NCBI GenBank assembly: GCA_018806915.1
Contig: JAGKQI010000046.1
Location: 1,178,001-1,242,000, forward strand
Reading direction: 5' to 3'
Length of the DNA: 64,000 nucleotides
DNA from: Phytophthora colocasiae
Lineage: Eukaryota; Oomycota; Peronosporomycetes; Peronosporales; Peronosporaceae
The position numbers were made by a program, and so were the translations under genes. The notes beneath the pieces were generated by a model. The model saw nothing but the letters and a program-made list of their open reading frames with translations, was not told the DNA's origin and did no database searches. Positions 1 through 9,052 of the stretch are shown piece after piece. Numbering within the stretch: the stretch's first letter is position 1; the number at the start of each line of letters is the position of its first letter.

Positions 1-3000
1 GAGGCTGGATTCAGTTTCGTCAACTTGGTGCCAGGATGGTTTAGGACGCGAGTGTTCAAGGTCCACCCGGATTTGGTTCGACAAGTGGTTGGTGACGTGT
101 TTCGGTTGCTCGTGGTTGAGATGATCGAGTGGAGACAAGTTATGCTCCGTGCTCACGAGTACATCAGAATTTCGGAGACTTCTGGAAGACAAGGATTATA
201 TCAACAACATCCAGAAGTGTTTCGTCATGGTGAAAGTGTTGTCATTTCGGATTACGAGACCTCACTATTCGGTCGAGACTTTGCGAGGCAGCTCCAGTTG
301 GCAGGTTTCCGTAAGACAAGAAGTCCAAGGGGGCCACCCCAAGGAGAGGTCCAGCCGAAACGTCTTCAACGTGTCATGCCCAGAGCGCCATCGTCCATCC
401 CGTCGCCCGCGTCATCTTCGCTGCCGTCTGTGCCGTCATCGGTACTGCGGAATCTGGAGGCTTGCCAGGGTGATCAGTCGTCCAAGAGCGTCATGTCATC
501 CAGCAGAGCCTCGTCGGAACGTACAAACTCGGCTCGATCTTTAAGTATGTTTGCCTCTTCAGGAGGTTCCAGTGAGTCTATGGCGAGCGCTACATCAGGA
601 TCGCGAACTTCGCGAGAAAGCACTTCTGATTCTTCGGGATTCGGGATGAGTAGAAGTGGGGGCAGTCATATGCCCTTTTCCAGATTCGCGCCCATGGCGA
701 TGTCAGCTCGGAGCTTCGGAGGACCAACGTCGATGGAGTCTGGAATGGCATTTCAGATCACGCATGGAAATCCAAGTGGGGCCCGTGAGGATGTGAGTCG
801 CAAAGATGTCGTGCTAGACTCGAAGGTTGACCTGCAGAAGAAGAAGCGTGCCAAGCCTTCTCCAAAACGGCGAGAGGCAGCTCGAGAAGCCCGTCAAGCC
901 AGATCTTCTGACGCACATGATGAACTGAAGCCCGAAGGCCGACGTCGTGAGAGTCCCAGTGAATCTGCCAGGTCGGAGCGTTCGTCCAAGTCAGCTAGCT
1001 CTGGTTCCACACAAGTCGCGCTGAACACGATGTTCCAGCTGCAGAAGGTGATGGCACGAATGGAAGACCAGCAAGGGTCGGCGCTACAGAAGATGTCAAG
1101 CGACCTGGATTCCAAATTGGAGCGCTTGCTGGACTCGAGGATTCAAGGGATGTTCCCGAAGCAGGATCCGACTCAAGTGTTTACCACTACGCAAGTCGTC
1201 CCAGCAGAGCCGCGTCCTGATGAAGATCATTCCACAGAGCGTTTATCCAGAGAGCAACGTCATAAGAAGAAGAGCACTAAGTCGAAGCGTAACTCGTCTG
1301 ATGACCGGAAGGTGTTCGACCTTCAGCGCGAGCTGGAGGCGTCCGAGGCTGCGAGGAAGAAGGAGCGTGAGATGTCGACGGCGGTGCAGAAGTTCTTGGC
1401 CTCGCAAATTCGCGACTTAAAGGCAAAGACGTCAGGACCGTCCGTTAGTGCAACTCAAGGTGGGACATCTTCTGATTTGGCAACTTTACACCCAGTATCC
1501 AGTGCCCCATCCCAGAGCACGTCCCATACGGAATCCCAGAAAACAGATGTTCGGAACCCTGACGAAGCTTTTGCCGCTCAACTGGCCGCCGCCCTCAAAG
1601 TTGTTTCTGGTGAGACGAAGACGTCCAAGACTCCTGAGTCCAGGAAGCACCATGACGGCAAGGCAAGGGGGGCAAGCGACCCCGAACGGAGAAGATCATC
1701 TGAAGTAAGACCTCGAAGAGAAGCATCAGACGATGGATCCCGGAGAAGGGCGTCGAGGAATGGGACAGACGCGCCGAGGAAGAGCTCATCGTCAAGTAAG
1801 GGTCAGTCTTCTAAGCGGTCAGTCTCCAGACGGAGACGGCCTTCGGACGATCCAAGCTCGTCCAGTTCGAGCTCCGACTCTGGCAGTGACTCCGACTCCC
1901 CAAGTTCAGATAGCAGCTCTTTCGAAGACACATCTCCCGGAGTTATGACTACGACCGGCCCGAATGGAACCACTACATATCTGTTCAAGCCGTTTGTGAA
2001 TGCGAGCACTCTGGAAGATTTTGACGAGAAGGCGCCGCTGGCCACTCGGATGAGATGGTTGGAAAGGTTCCAAAGTATGTCCGTTCTAGGAGGCTGGACA
2101 GACAGCGTGAAGATATACGAAATGAAATTGAAGCTGTCCCCTGCTGTCCGGAACTGGCGCGCCAACCTTACCCCGAAAGTTCGCCGGAAGTGGAAGGATT
2201 TTCTGAAGGCGTTCAAGGAGCGATACTGCAAGGCGAAGACTTCCGACGCTGAACGTTACTATACGATGGTCCAAAAGAAGAACGAGTCTCCACTGGATTT
2301 CTACTACCGACTCAACAAGGTGGCGGATCGAGCTGGAGTCGACATCGATGGATCGAGTAAACAGCGCGAAAGTCACTTGAAGGTGTTCATCAAGAAACTT
2401 CTGGACTCCAGACTTCGGATGACGCTCCAAGGACAACGACTCCGAAGCTTGAAAGATGTCGAGTACGTCTTACGGCAGCATGAAGACTTGACTTTGGATG
2501 ACGAATATGATACGCCACCTCCGAAGCGAGACTTCCGGGCAGACAACGTTCCTCGTGACAAGTTCCGGTCCAAGCGGACAGGTAGAGCATACCTCGCTCG
2601 AGATGATGAAGGCTCGGAAGATGACGATCGACATGTGAGGTTCCAAGATGAGGAAGAGAAGCCACCACCGGAGACCATGTCCACCTCGACTACTTCGAAG
2701 ACTAATGATGGTCCGGATGACTCTTTCCTGACTATGGACGATCTTTCGAACGCGGTATACAAGATTCTCGAAGATTCTGGGTGGAAACCTCGATCACCTG
2801 GAGACCATCCGGACACCAAACGACATGGTTTCAAAAGCCCGACTTACTCCGCAAGATTCTGCGAGAATTGTCGAAACTTCGGGCATGTCAAGGAGGACTG
2901 TTGGGCTGACATCGAGTGCGAACGTTGTCATAAGAAAGGACATCCGGTCCGATTCTGCCGGACTCGCCAATGTGACTATTGTCACCGGTATCACGAAGGA

Positions 3001-3135
3001 TCATGTGGAGAGTACAAGGCACTCCAAGACATCAAGAGTCTCATCCAACAAGGTGCGCTGGACCTGCCGACCGCCATCCGGAATCAACTTCTGGATCCGG
3101 ACGCCGATTCTGGGGAGAAACCGTTAAACCACTAA
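1..3135 (+). CDS. gag: Gag polyprotein of E1, 5' end cut by window edge
   Basis: Structural capsid and nucleocapsid protein of the virus-like particle. The frame is open from base 1, so the true start is outside. The first half is Ser-rich and basic, with a Ser/Asp-rich tract encoded at about 1,840-1,930. A retrotransposon-gag capsid domain follows (about 1,980-2,490; the WLERF and PLDFYYRLN segments are typical). Near the C-terminus are two CX2CX4HX4C zinc knuckles and a third, shorter Cys/His cluster (2,860-3,010), which bind genomic RNA. The ORF ends in TAA at 3133-3135, six bases after a slippery heptamer begins its second codon. Pol overlaps in the -1 frame. Confidence 0.88.
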   Translation, partial: EAGFSFVNLVPGWFRTRVFKVHPDLVRQVVGDVFRLLVVEMIEWRQVMLRAHEYIRISETSGRQGLYQQHPEVFRHGESVVISDYETSLFGRDFARQLQLAGFRKTRSPRGPPQGEVQPKRLQRVMPRAPSSIPSPASSSLPSVPSSVLRNLEACQGDQSSKSVMSSSRASSERTNSARSLSMFASSGGSSESMASATSGSRTSRESTSDSSGFGMSRSGGSHMPFSRFAPMAMSARSFGGPTSMESGMAFQITHGNPSGAREDVSRKDVVLDSKVDLQKKKRAKPSPKRREAAREARQARSSDAHDELKPEGRRRESPSESARSERSSKSASSGSTQVALNTMFQLQKVMARMEDQQGSALQKMSSDLDSKLERLLDSRIQGMFPKQDPTQVFTTTQVVPAEPRPDEDHSTERLSREQRHKKKSTKSKRNSSDDRKVFDLQRELEASEAARKKEREMSTAVQKFLASQIRDLKAKTSGPSVSATQGGTSSDLATLHPVSSAPSQSTSHTESQKTDVRNPDEAFAAQLAAALKVVSGETKTSKTPESRKHHDGKARGASDPERRRSSEVRPRREASDDGSRRRASRNGTDAPRKSSSSSKGQSSKRSVSRRRRPSDDPSSSSSSSDSGSDSDSPSSDSSSFEDTSPGVMTTTGPNGTTTYLFKPFVNASTLEDFDEKAPLATRMRWLERFQSMSVLGGWTDSVKIYEMKLKLSPAVRNWRANLTPKVRRKWKDFLKAFKERYCKAKTSDAERYYTMVQKKNESPLDFYYRLNKVADRAGVDIDGSSKQRESHLKVFIKKLLDSRLRMTLQGQRLRSLKDVEYVLRQHEDLTLDDEYDTPPPKRDFRADNVPRDKFRSKRTGRAYLARDDEGSEDDDRHVRFQDEEEKPPPETMSTSTTSKTNDGPDDSFLTMDDLSNAVYKILEDSGWKPRSPGDHPDTKRHGFKSPTYSARFCENCRNFGHVKEDCWADIECERCHKKGHPVRFCRTRQCDYCHRYHEGSCGEYKALQDIKSLIQQGALDLPTAIRNQLLDPDADSGEKPLNH

Positions 3136-6100
3136 GCCCGCTGGATGGGGATCCAGAACGCGCCGGGCTCAAGAAACCCCCTGAATTGTGTGTTTTAGCG
3201 TACGTTGGACCTGAGTTGAGACGACAAGTTAACCATCAATGCATGACCATTTTCCCGAAAGAAGACCCCACTCCAGTTGGTGATGACCCTGACGTTTTGG
3301 ATGACTGGCATCCGGATAACACGGATGACACTCCTGTCGAGTTCAGGCTCAAACCCGGTGAGAGTTATGGATGGTGGGAAGAACATCGTTCGGAGAATTC
3401 GAAAAGGGTTGCTATGGTACATGGTGCGGTGAACAACTGTCGGACAGAGATTCTTTTGGACTCCGGAGCTTCAGTAAGTATGCTGAGTTTGGATCTTGCG
3501 CGTAGACTCAAACTCAAGTTGGACTTCCAGAAGCAGCTCCGGGTGTCCGGATTGGGAGGAGTGCCGACAATCATCTCTGCTCGGACTGAAGTGAAGGTGA
3601 CTTTGGGACTGAACGTGGTGTATGTTTTGGAATTGTGGGTTGCCAACATCGGCGAAGGTGTTGACATGCTTCTCGGAATGGACTTCATGTATTCGGCTGG
3701 AGTCCGATTGTGTGTTCGAGAAGGCTTGGTGCAACTTCCAGATGAAGAGAATGTGATGTTGTCCGGAAGAACGTTCGACCAACAAAGGAAAGGACTTCGG
3801 CTGGACGTGCGACCATCAGGGACGATATGCCTCCAACCGGGCGAGCAAGCTGTCATCCGGATCAATTATGGCCAGAGTAATCCACAACGTGAAGTTGTGT
3901 GGGCTGGGCGTGGTGACCGATGGGTGACGCAACTTATTTATGGTGCCCGATCTTGGGCAGTCGCCGTTCGAGTGGTGAATATTTCGGAGAAGGACGTCTG
4001 GATGGGACCGAACACCACAGTCGCCCAGATTGTGGAGTACGGATGTTATCCTTTTGGACGTTTTGTGAGGCCAGGACTTCGGAGGTATCGAGAATGGGAG
4101 GTCCTGATCTATGAGAATACCAACTCCAGACAGGAGCAGCTCCGACAACAGAAGTACATGCAGATGCTGTCCGAGTCCGGACCACCATGTGTCCAAAGAA
4201 CAACCTACTCGTGGCCCAAGAAATTGTTGGTAAGGCCACCCCGAGGAAGCTCAAACGTGCACATGGTCCAACTTCAAGTTCCACCCCCGAAAATTCCGGA
4301 TGATCCTGTTCGAGAAGAACTCCCGACTATCGATGAAGTTTCAGAACCTGACGACCCTCCGCGAGTTGTGGAGCCAGATCCTGAAGAATACGAAACTTGT
4401 GATGAAGTTCCAGATGGAGATGATGGGTCCGTTTTTGAAAGTTCGGATGATGATGAATTTTTCGATGCGATTACTGTGGATGAGGACTTGACAGGGGACG
4501 ACCCTTCAGAAGATATGGCTCTGGAGGAAGAATTCGAACCCCCTAGGAGATCTTTTGGAGAGAATGTCCAGTCAGACATGTTGAATCGAGCCATTCTGAG
4601 ATTGGAAACCAAGTTCACCCGGTGTTTGCACGTGAGTGCAGAAGAGTTGAATTTGGAACCAGCCGTGTATGTACATGAGGGAAGTGACATGTTGTCCCAA
4701 TTGAAGGACCAACTGGTCATGCTTCCCGAAGTACACGAGTTGGCTCCAAGTTGTGACATCGAGAAGGCGGACGTTGGAGAACCCGGAAAGACGACTCCAG
4801 AAGAAGAGCGTAAGCTCCGCAAGATTCTGAAACGTCATCGGAAGATTTTCTTAAGGGACGGTAATGCAGCCCCGGCTCCGGCGAGAGGTGTGATTTGCGA
4901 CCTGGATGTTGGAGATGCGAAGCCTGTTGCACAACGACCACGGTCGATTGCACCTCATTTGGCCGTCAAGGTGTACGAGTTGCTCAAGAAACTTTTGGAG
5001 ACCGGACTGATCGAACATTCGGAATCTCCTTGGGCATCACCGATCGTTATCGTCTTGAAGAAGAATGGAGTCGATATCCGGATGTGTATTGATTATCGAG
5101 TCGTGAATGGGTTCATCTTGTTGTCGAACTATCCGTTACCGCTGATCGACGACCTTCTAATCGGTTTCGAAAGTGCAATGTGGTTTATGAGTCTCGACAT
5201 GGCAAGTGGATTTTGGGCTATCCGAATGTCGGAACGTGCAAAGTTGATTTCAGCTTTCGTATGTCCATTCGGACATTTCCAATGGATTCGTATGCCATTT
5301 GGACTCAAAAATGCACCACTGGTTTATCAAGCAGTAATTAACAACTGCCTGTGGGGATTCGTCAGATTGCCTCCTGAAGAGGAAGCCCAAGTGGACTCTG
5401 AAGTTTTGGAGTTCTTACAACTGAATCTTCCGGAAGGTAATGGCCAAGGTGATCATGATGCTGGGTTCCAAGTCCCGAATCTTTCGGATACTATGACTGT
5501 GTTTCAGCGAAATATACCTGCCCCGTCTCAGATGAGTCCGGTGTTGGGACGAAGTTCCTATATCGATGACATCGCCCATGGTGCTCCAACTTTGGACCAG
5601 TTTTGTGAAGATCTGAATGCATTGCTATTTCGACTCAGATACTGGAACATCTCGGTGAGTCTTCCGAAGAGTGAGTTTGGAAAATTGACGATCCCATACT
5701 TGTCTCATGAGATAAGTGCTGAAGGTATTCGAGCTACTCCGAAGATCGCAAAGGGTGTTTTGGACCTTCCGTTTCCGACCACTCTGAAAGGCGTCCAGTC
5801 GTTCCTCGGGAGTTTGAATTATTATCACAAGTTCATTGAAGATTTTCCGGTGGTCGCAGCAGTTCTGTATGAACTTTCGGACGAACAGATCAAGGCAGGG
5901 CGGAATTTGGACCAAGCCAAAGAAGCATTTGGACTTTTGAAGCACAAGATCATTTCGACCCCGCTACTGCGTCATCCGGACCGAACCCGACCGTTTGTGA
6001 TTATTCCTCACGCCAATGCTTGGGCCGCCTGCGCAGTCCTCGCCCAGGAATATGACGGGATGATTCATCCGGTCAGGTATACTGGACGAGTTCTGAATGA

Positions 6101-7532
6101 TTCCGAGTTACGCTATCACATTGCGGAAAAGGAGGTCATTGCGATCTTGAGAGTGCTTCAAGTTTTCCGGAGTTTGGTTGAACAGTCCAAGTTGATTGTC
6201 TACACCCGTTATTCTGTTTTGAAATGGGTGATCAATTCAAAGTCTGCCGATGGGCGCTGTGTGCCCTGGGGACTTGCCTTATCTCATTGGGACTTGGACA
6301 TTCGAAAAGTTCAAAAGGACGAAGATGGTTTAGCGGCTATTATGGGTGCCGGCATCACTCCGCGTGAACATTTGGACGAAATTTCGGAATCGCTGATTCC
6401 ACTCAAGGGACGCATCCGGAAACCTCCAGTGATGAGTATCGAAATGTTGGAGTCGGATTACGAAGGTATCGTCCTGAGTTTTGATGGAGCTGCTAAGACA
6501 TCCACCCGGAAAGGAAGTTGTGGTTGTATCCTGTGGAAACTGCCTGGTTGGAAGGTCCTCGAAGCTCGTGGTTTTACTTTGGATAACGTCACAGTAAATG
6601 ACGCGGAGTATCATGGACTTCTGAAGGGCATGCTGATGGCGTCCAACCGGAGTATCGATGAGTTGGTAGTGGTTGGTGATTCCAGGATTGTAATTCAACA
6701 AGTCCAGGGGTTAATCAACTGCAACCAACCACATCTCCAGAAACATCTCGCGGAGGCGGAGACTCTGAAAGATAAGTTCCGAAAGATCCGTTTCGTACAT
6801 CTAAAGCGAGAATATAACCAGGCTGCCGACTACCTGACTTCGAAGACTCTCCTACTAGACGAGTCGTGGGAAGTTCGGGACGAAAGTGACCTGAATCATC
6901 TGGAGCATGTGTCCAAGATTGCAGAGAAACTGATGAAGGTGGACGGCTCGGAAGAGAAAGAGACTTTAAAAGATGTATCATCTGGAGTTCAAATTTCAGA
7001 TGATCAAAGTCTTTCGGGACCAGAATCCGCCCCCCTCCCTCCTGCTGCAAGAGTTATGGCAGCCATTGCACAAGCTGGGGATACCGACCCGGGACGTCCA
7101 GATGAAGTCCCCATGGGTCCGTTAGAATTTCAGGCCGAGCGATGGCGGAGGATCAAGGCACATCAGGATGCGGATGAATACTTGTCCGAGCTGAAAAGTT
7201 TTCTGAAGGGTGATCTCGAAAGGTTTTCACGCCGAAGACTCCGGAAGATCGCCAAGGTAGCCGACCTGTTCACATTGGACAGTCGAGATGTTCTTTACCG
7301 GTTGTCGACGATTAGTCAAAAACGACCTCGAGAATTCTTGGGAGAACTCCGATTAGTCGTGCCGGAATCTTTGCGCCCCGACATGCTTCATTATGCTCAC
7401 GAAGATTTCCAAGGATGTCATCAAGGGATCCGTCGGACTCACGAGAAACTTCTTTCGGAATATTATTGGCCAGGAATGTATGCCGATGTGGAACGACATG
7501 TAAAAGAGTGTGTGGATTGTGCAAGTGGATAG
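2979..7532 (+). CDS. pol: Pol polyprotein of E1: protease, RT, two RNase H domains, integrase zinc finger; ends at nonsense codon
   Basis: Open in the -1 frame relative to gag; translation as a Gag-Pol fusion would enter at 3123-3129. Visible in order: aspartic protease with DSG (Asp codon 3459-3461); an acidic linker (about 4,290-4,560); RT with MDLASGFW-like and PFGLKNAP motifs and catalytic YIDD (5559-5570); a first RNase H (about 5,980-6,260) where the usual Asp positions are PHAN and TRY, so two of its catalytic acids are missing; a second RNase H (about 6,470-6,850) with FDGA, an Asp-Ala-Glu segment, GDS and an AAD, so D-E-D-D is intact; and the integrase His/Cys zinc finger ending CVDCASG. 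TAG at 7530-7532 replaces the Lys codon present in E2. Confidence 0.9.
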   Translation: MSPVSRRIMWRVQGTPRHQESHPTRCAGPADRHPESTSGSGRRFWGETVKPLSPLDGDPERAGLKKPPELCVLAYVGPELRRQVNHQCMTIFPKEDPTPVGDDPDVLDDWHPDNTDDTPVEFRLKPGESYGWWEEHRSENSKRVAMVHGAVNNCRTEILLDSGASVSMLSLDLARRLKLKLDFQKQLRVSGLGGVPTIISARTEVKVTLGLNVVYVLELWVANIGEGVDMLLGMDFMYSAGVRLCVREGLVQLPDEENVMLSGRTFDQQRKGLRLDVRPSGTICLQPGEQAVIRINYGQSNPQREVVWAGRGDRWVTQLIYGARSWAVAVRVVNISEKDVWMGPNTTVAQIVEYGCYPFGRFVRPGLRRYREWEVLIYENTNSRQEQLRQQKYMQMLSESGPPCVQRTTYSWPKKLLVRPPRGSSNVHMVQLQVPPPKIPDDPVREELPTIDEVSEPDDPPRVVEPDPEEYETCDEVPDGDDGSVFESSDDDEFFDAITVDEDLTGDDPSEDMALEEEFEPPRRSFGENVQSDMLNRAILRLETKFTRCLHVSAEELNLEPAVYVHEGSDMLSQLKDQLVMLPEVHELAPSCDIEKADVGEPGKTTPEEERKLRKILKRHRKIFLRDGNAAPAPARGVICDLDVGDAKPVAQRPRSIAPHLAVKVYELLKKLLETGLIEHSESPWASPIVIVLKKNGVDIRMCIDYRVVNGFILLSNYPLPLIDDLLIGFESAMWFMSLDMASGFWAIRMSERAKLISAFVCPFGHFQWIRMPFGLKNAPLVYQAVINNCLWGFVRLPPEEEAQVDSEVLEFLQLNLPEGNGQGDHDAGFQVPNLSDTMTVFQRNIPAPSQMSPVLGRSSYIDDIAHGAPTLDQFCEDLNALLFRLRYWNISVSLPKSEFGKLTIPYLSHEISAEGIRATPKIAKGVLDLPFPTTLKGVQSFLGSLNYYHKFIEDFPVVAAVLYELSDEQIKAGRNLDQAKEAFGLLKHKIISTPLLRHPDRTRPFVIIPHANAWAACAVLAQEYDGMIHPVRYTGRVLNDSELRYHIAEKEVIAILRVLQVFRSLVEQSKLIVYTRYSVLKWVINSKSADGRCVPWGLALSHWDLDIRKVQKDEDGLAAIMGAGITPREHLDEISESLIPLKGRIRKPPVMSIEMLESDYEGIVLSFDGAAKTSTRKGSCGCILWKLPGWKVLEARGFTLDNVTVNDAEYHGLLKGMLMASNRSIDELVVVGDSRIVIQQVQGLINCNQPHLQKHLAEAETLKDKFRKIRFVHLKREYNQAADYLTSKTLLLDESWEVRDESDLNHLEHVSKIAEKLMKVDGSEEKETLKDVSSGVQISDDQSLSGPESAPLPPAARVMAAIAQAGDTDPGRPDEVPMGPLEFQAERWRRIKAHQDADEYLSELKSFLKGDLERFSRRRLRKIAKVADLFTLDSRDVLYRLSTISQKRPREFLGELRLVVPESLRPDMLHYAHEDFQGCHQGIRRTHEKLLSEYYWPGMYADVERHVKECVDCASG
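3123..3169 (+). promoter_or_regulatory. Gag-Pol -1 ribosomal frameshift signal (E1)
   Basis: The gag-frame codons are CCG TTA AAC CAC TAA, so G_TTA_AAC (3123-3129) is in the correct phase for simultaneous -1 slippage, and the -1 frame runs straight into pol. After a 5-nt spacer, AGCCCG (3135-3140) pairs with CGGGCT (3164-3169). Inside is a perfect hairpin, CTGGAT/ATCCAG, with a GGGG loop (3141-3156). A 7-nt bulge (3157-3163) sits on the 3' side. GTTAAAC is a known functional heptamer in some viruses. Frameshifting here is inferred from sequence, not measured. Confidence 0.8.
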
Positions 7533-8783
7533 GGACGACCTCCGAATGACGGTCCGTCACCCGGAAATATCGAGCCATCCTACCCATTTGAAGTCGTTTC
7601 GATGGATTTCGTCACGCATCTTCCGAAGTCGGCCCGCGGAAATACTTTTCTGCTTCTGTTCCAAGATATGTTCTCCGGATATGTCATGTGCAAACCGATG
7701 AATTCGACAACTGCCCAGGACGTCGCCGAAGTTTATGAGCAGGTGGTGTTCCAACGGTTTGGAGCGAGTTCGATGATTCGACATGACCAAGACCCGCGGT
7801 TCATGAGTACTGTCTTCGAATGTTTCCGGAATCTACTCGGAAGTCTTCAAAGAGCCACCCTGGGATATCGTCCGCAAGCTAACGGTCAGCAAGAACGGTC
7901 AGTCCAGACGGTCGTCCGGAGTATCCGAGCTTATATCATGGAAGCAGACCAGAGCGACTGGGATGACCACGTGGAGAGGCTCATGTTTGCTTTGAACACA
8001 TCCTTCGATGCTACCCGGTTGGAGACCCCATTCTACCTGGTCCACGGCTGGGACGCTCAGAATACCATCTCGGCAATGTTGGGTCCAAAGCCCCACAATC
8101 TTCCGGAGAGGACGGCCTACGAGTGGAGACGAAAAATGCAACGCGACTACAGTTATGCGATTGCGTTTGCTGAAGATCTCCAAAAGAAGGCCAAACGTCA
8201 TCGTTCAAAAGTTCAAACTCAGAGATGGAAAGATTTGTCTGAGAGACTGAAGTCTGGATTCGAGAAGGGAGACTCCGTCTGGTTATATATTCCGAAGGTT
8301 CAGACTGGTTTGAGTCGGAAATTAGCTCACATGTGGCATGGACCTTTTCGAGTTGAAGAAGTTCATGACGACTATCTAGTGAAACTCAGGGTCGAGGACA
8401 CGGGGTACCGTGTCAACCCATGGGTACACATAAGTCGTCTAAAGCCACGAGCCGTATTCCCCAGACGCCCAACCGGTGAAGTCCAAGTGGAAGACGACGA
8501 TGACTTCGATGCTGCTCTTTTTCCAGAAGATAGCTGGGAGCCTGACGTTGGAAACGACGAGTACGAAGTTGAAAAGATTTTGGACCTGAGATGGTCGAAG
8601 CGGACTCGTACCTCCAAGAGGACCCGAGAATATCTGGTGAAGTGGAAAGGATATGACGAACCTGAATGGCTACCTGTATCGCAACTTAGCTGCGGTGCCC
8701 TACTCTATGAATTTAACCAAGGAGCGCGGGCGCGGGCGAGGTTCCAGGCGATGCAGGCTGGGGATGATCATCCCCGAGCTTAG
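7533..8783 (+). CDS. pol: Pol of E1, continuation: integrase core and chromodomain
   Basis: Same frame as the upstream pol, separated only by the TAG at 7530-7532; the first Met downstream is at 7,602. It holds the integrase catalytic core with the D,D,E triad (Asp in SMDFV, Asp in HDQDP, Glu in GQQERS), the C-terminal domain with a Lys/Trp-rich segment, and a chromodomain near the end (EYLVKWKGY and EPEWLP, about 8,550-8,720). Chromodomains of this type steer integration toward particular chromatin. Without readthrough or repair of the stop, this part is translated separately or not at all. The protein ends in an Ala/Arg-rich tail at TAG 8781-8783. Confidence 0.9.
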   Translation, partial: GRPPNDGPSPGNIEPSYPFEVVSMDFVTHLPKSARGNTFLLLFQDMFSGYVMCKPMNSTTAQDVAEVYEQVVFQRFGASSMIRHDQDPRFMSTVFECFRNLLGSLQRATLGYRPQANGQQERSVQTVVRSIRAYIMEADQSDWDDHVERLMFALNTSFDATRLETPFYLVHGWDAQNTISAMLGPKPHNLPERTAYEWRRKMQRDYSYAIAFAEDLQKKAKRHRSKVQTQRWKDLSERLKSGFEKGDSVWLYIPKVQTGLSRKLAHMWHGPFRVEEVHDDYLVKLRVEDTGYRVNPWVHISRLKPRAVFPRRPTGEVQVEDDDDFDAALFPEDSWEPDVGNDEYEVEKILDLRWSKRTRTSKRTREYLVKWKGYDEPEWLPVSQLSCGALLYEFNQGARARARFQAMQAGDDHPRA

Positions 8784-9052
8784 ACGTTCACACGTCATGT
8801 GAATGTCCGGGTGGATCGATTGGAAGTGTGTTTTCGATTGAATTTTGTTTTGATTACGATTGGATTATGATTATCATGGAAGTTGTCGTGAGGTGAGTTT
8901 CGAGAGATTACATGGGACTTCAAAGGAAATTAACGAGATGACTACTGGAGATGTTACGAGATGAAATGAGTGTACTTTGGATGGTTAAAAGTGATTGTTA
9001 CGTGGAAATATGCAGAGTCGAAGGTGACTTTCACCTGGAGTTGGGCGCAATC
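8784..9052. other. Spacer between convergent pol and antisense ORF (E1)
   Basis: AT-richer 269-bp stretch between the stop codon of pol and the stop codon of the minus-strand ORF. Transcripts from the two strands would converge and end here. No ORF of note, repeat array or poly(A) signal that I can support. Confidence 0.5.

Noticed and set aside
1803..2436. Minus-strand ORFs inside gag of E1 (1,803-2,231; 2,086-2,436)
   Set aside because: Shadows of the Ser/Asp-rich gag frame.
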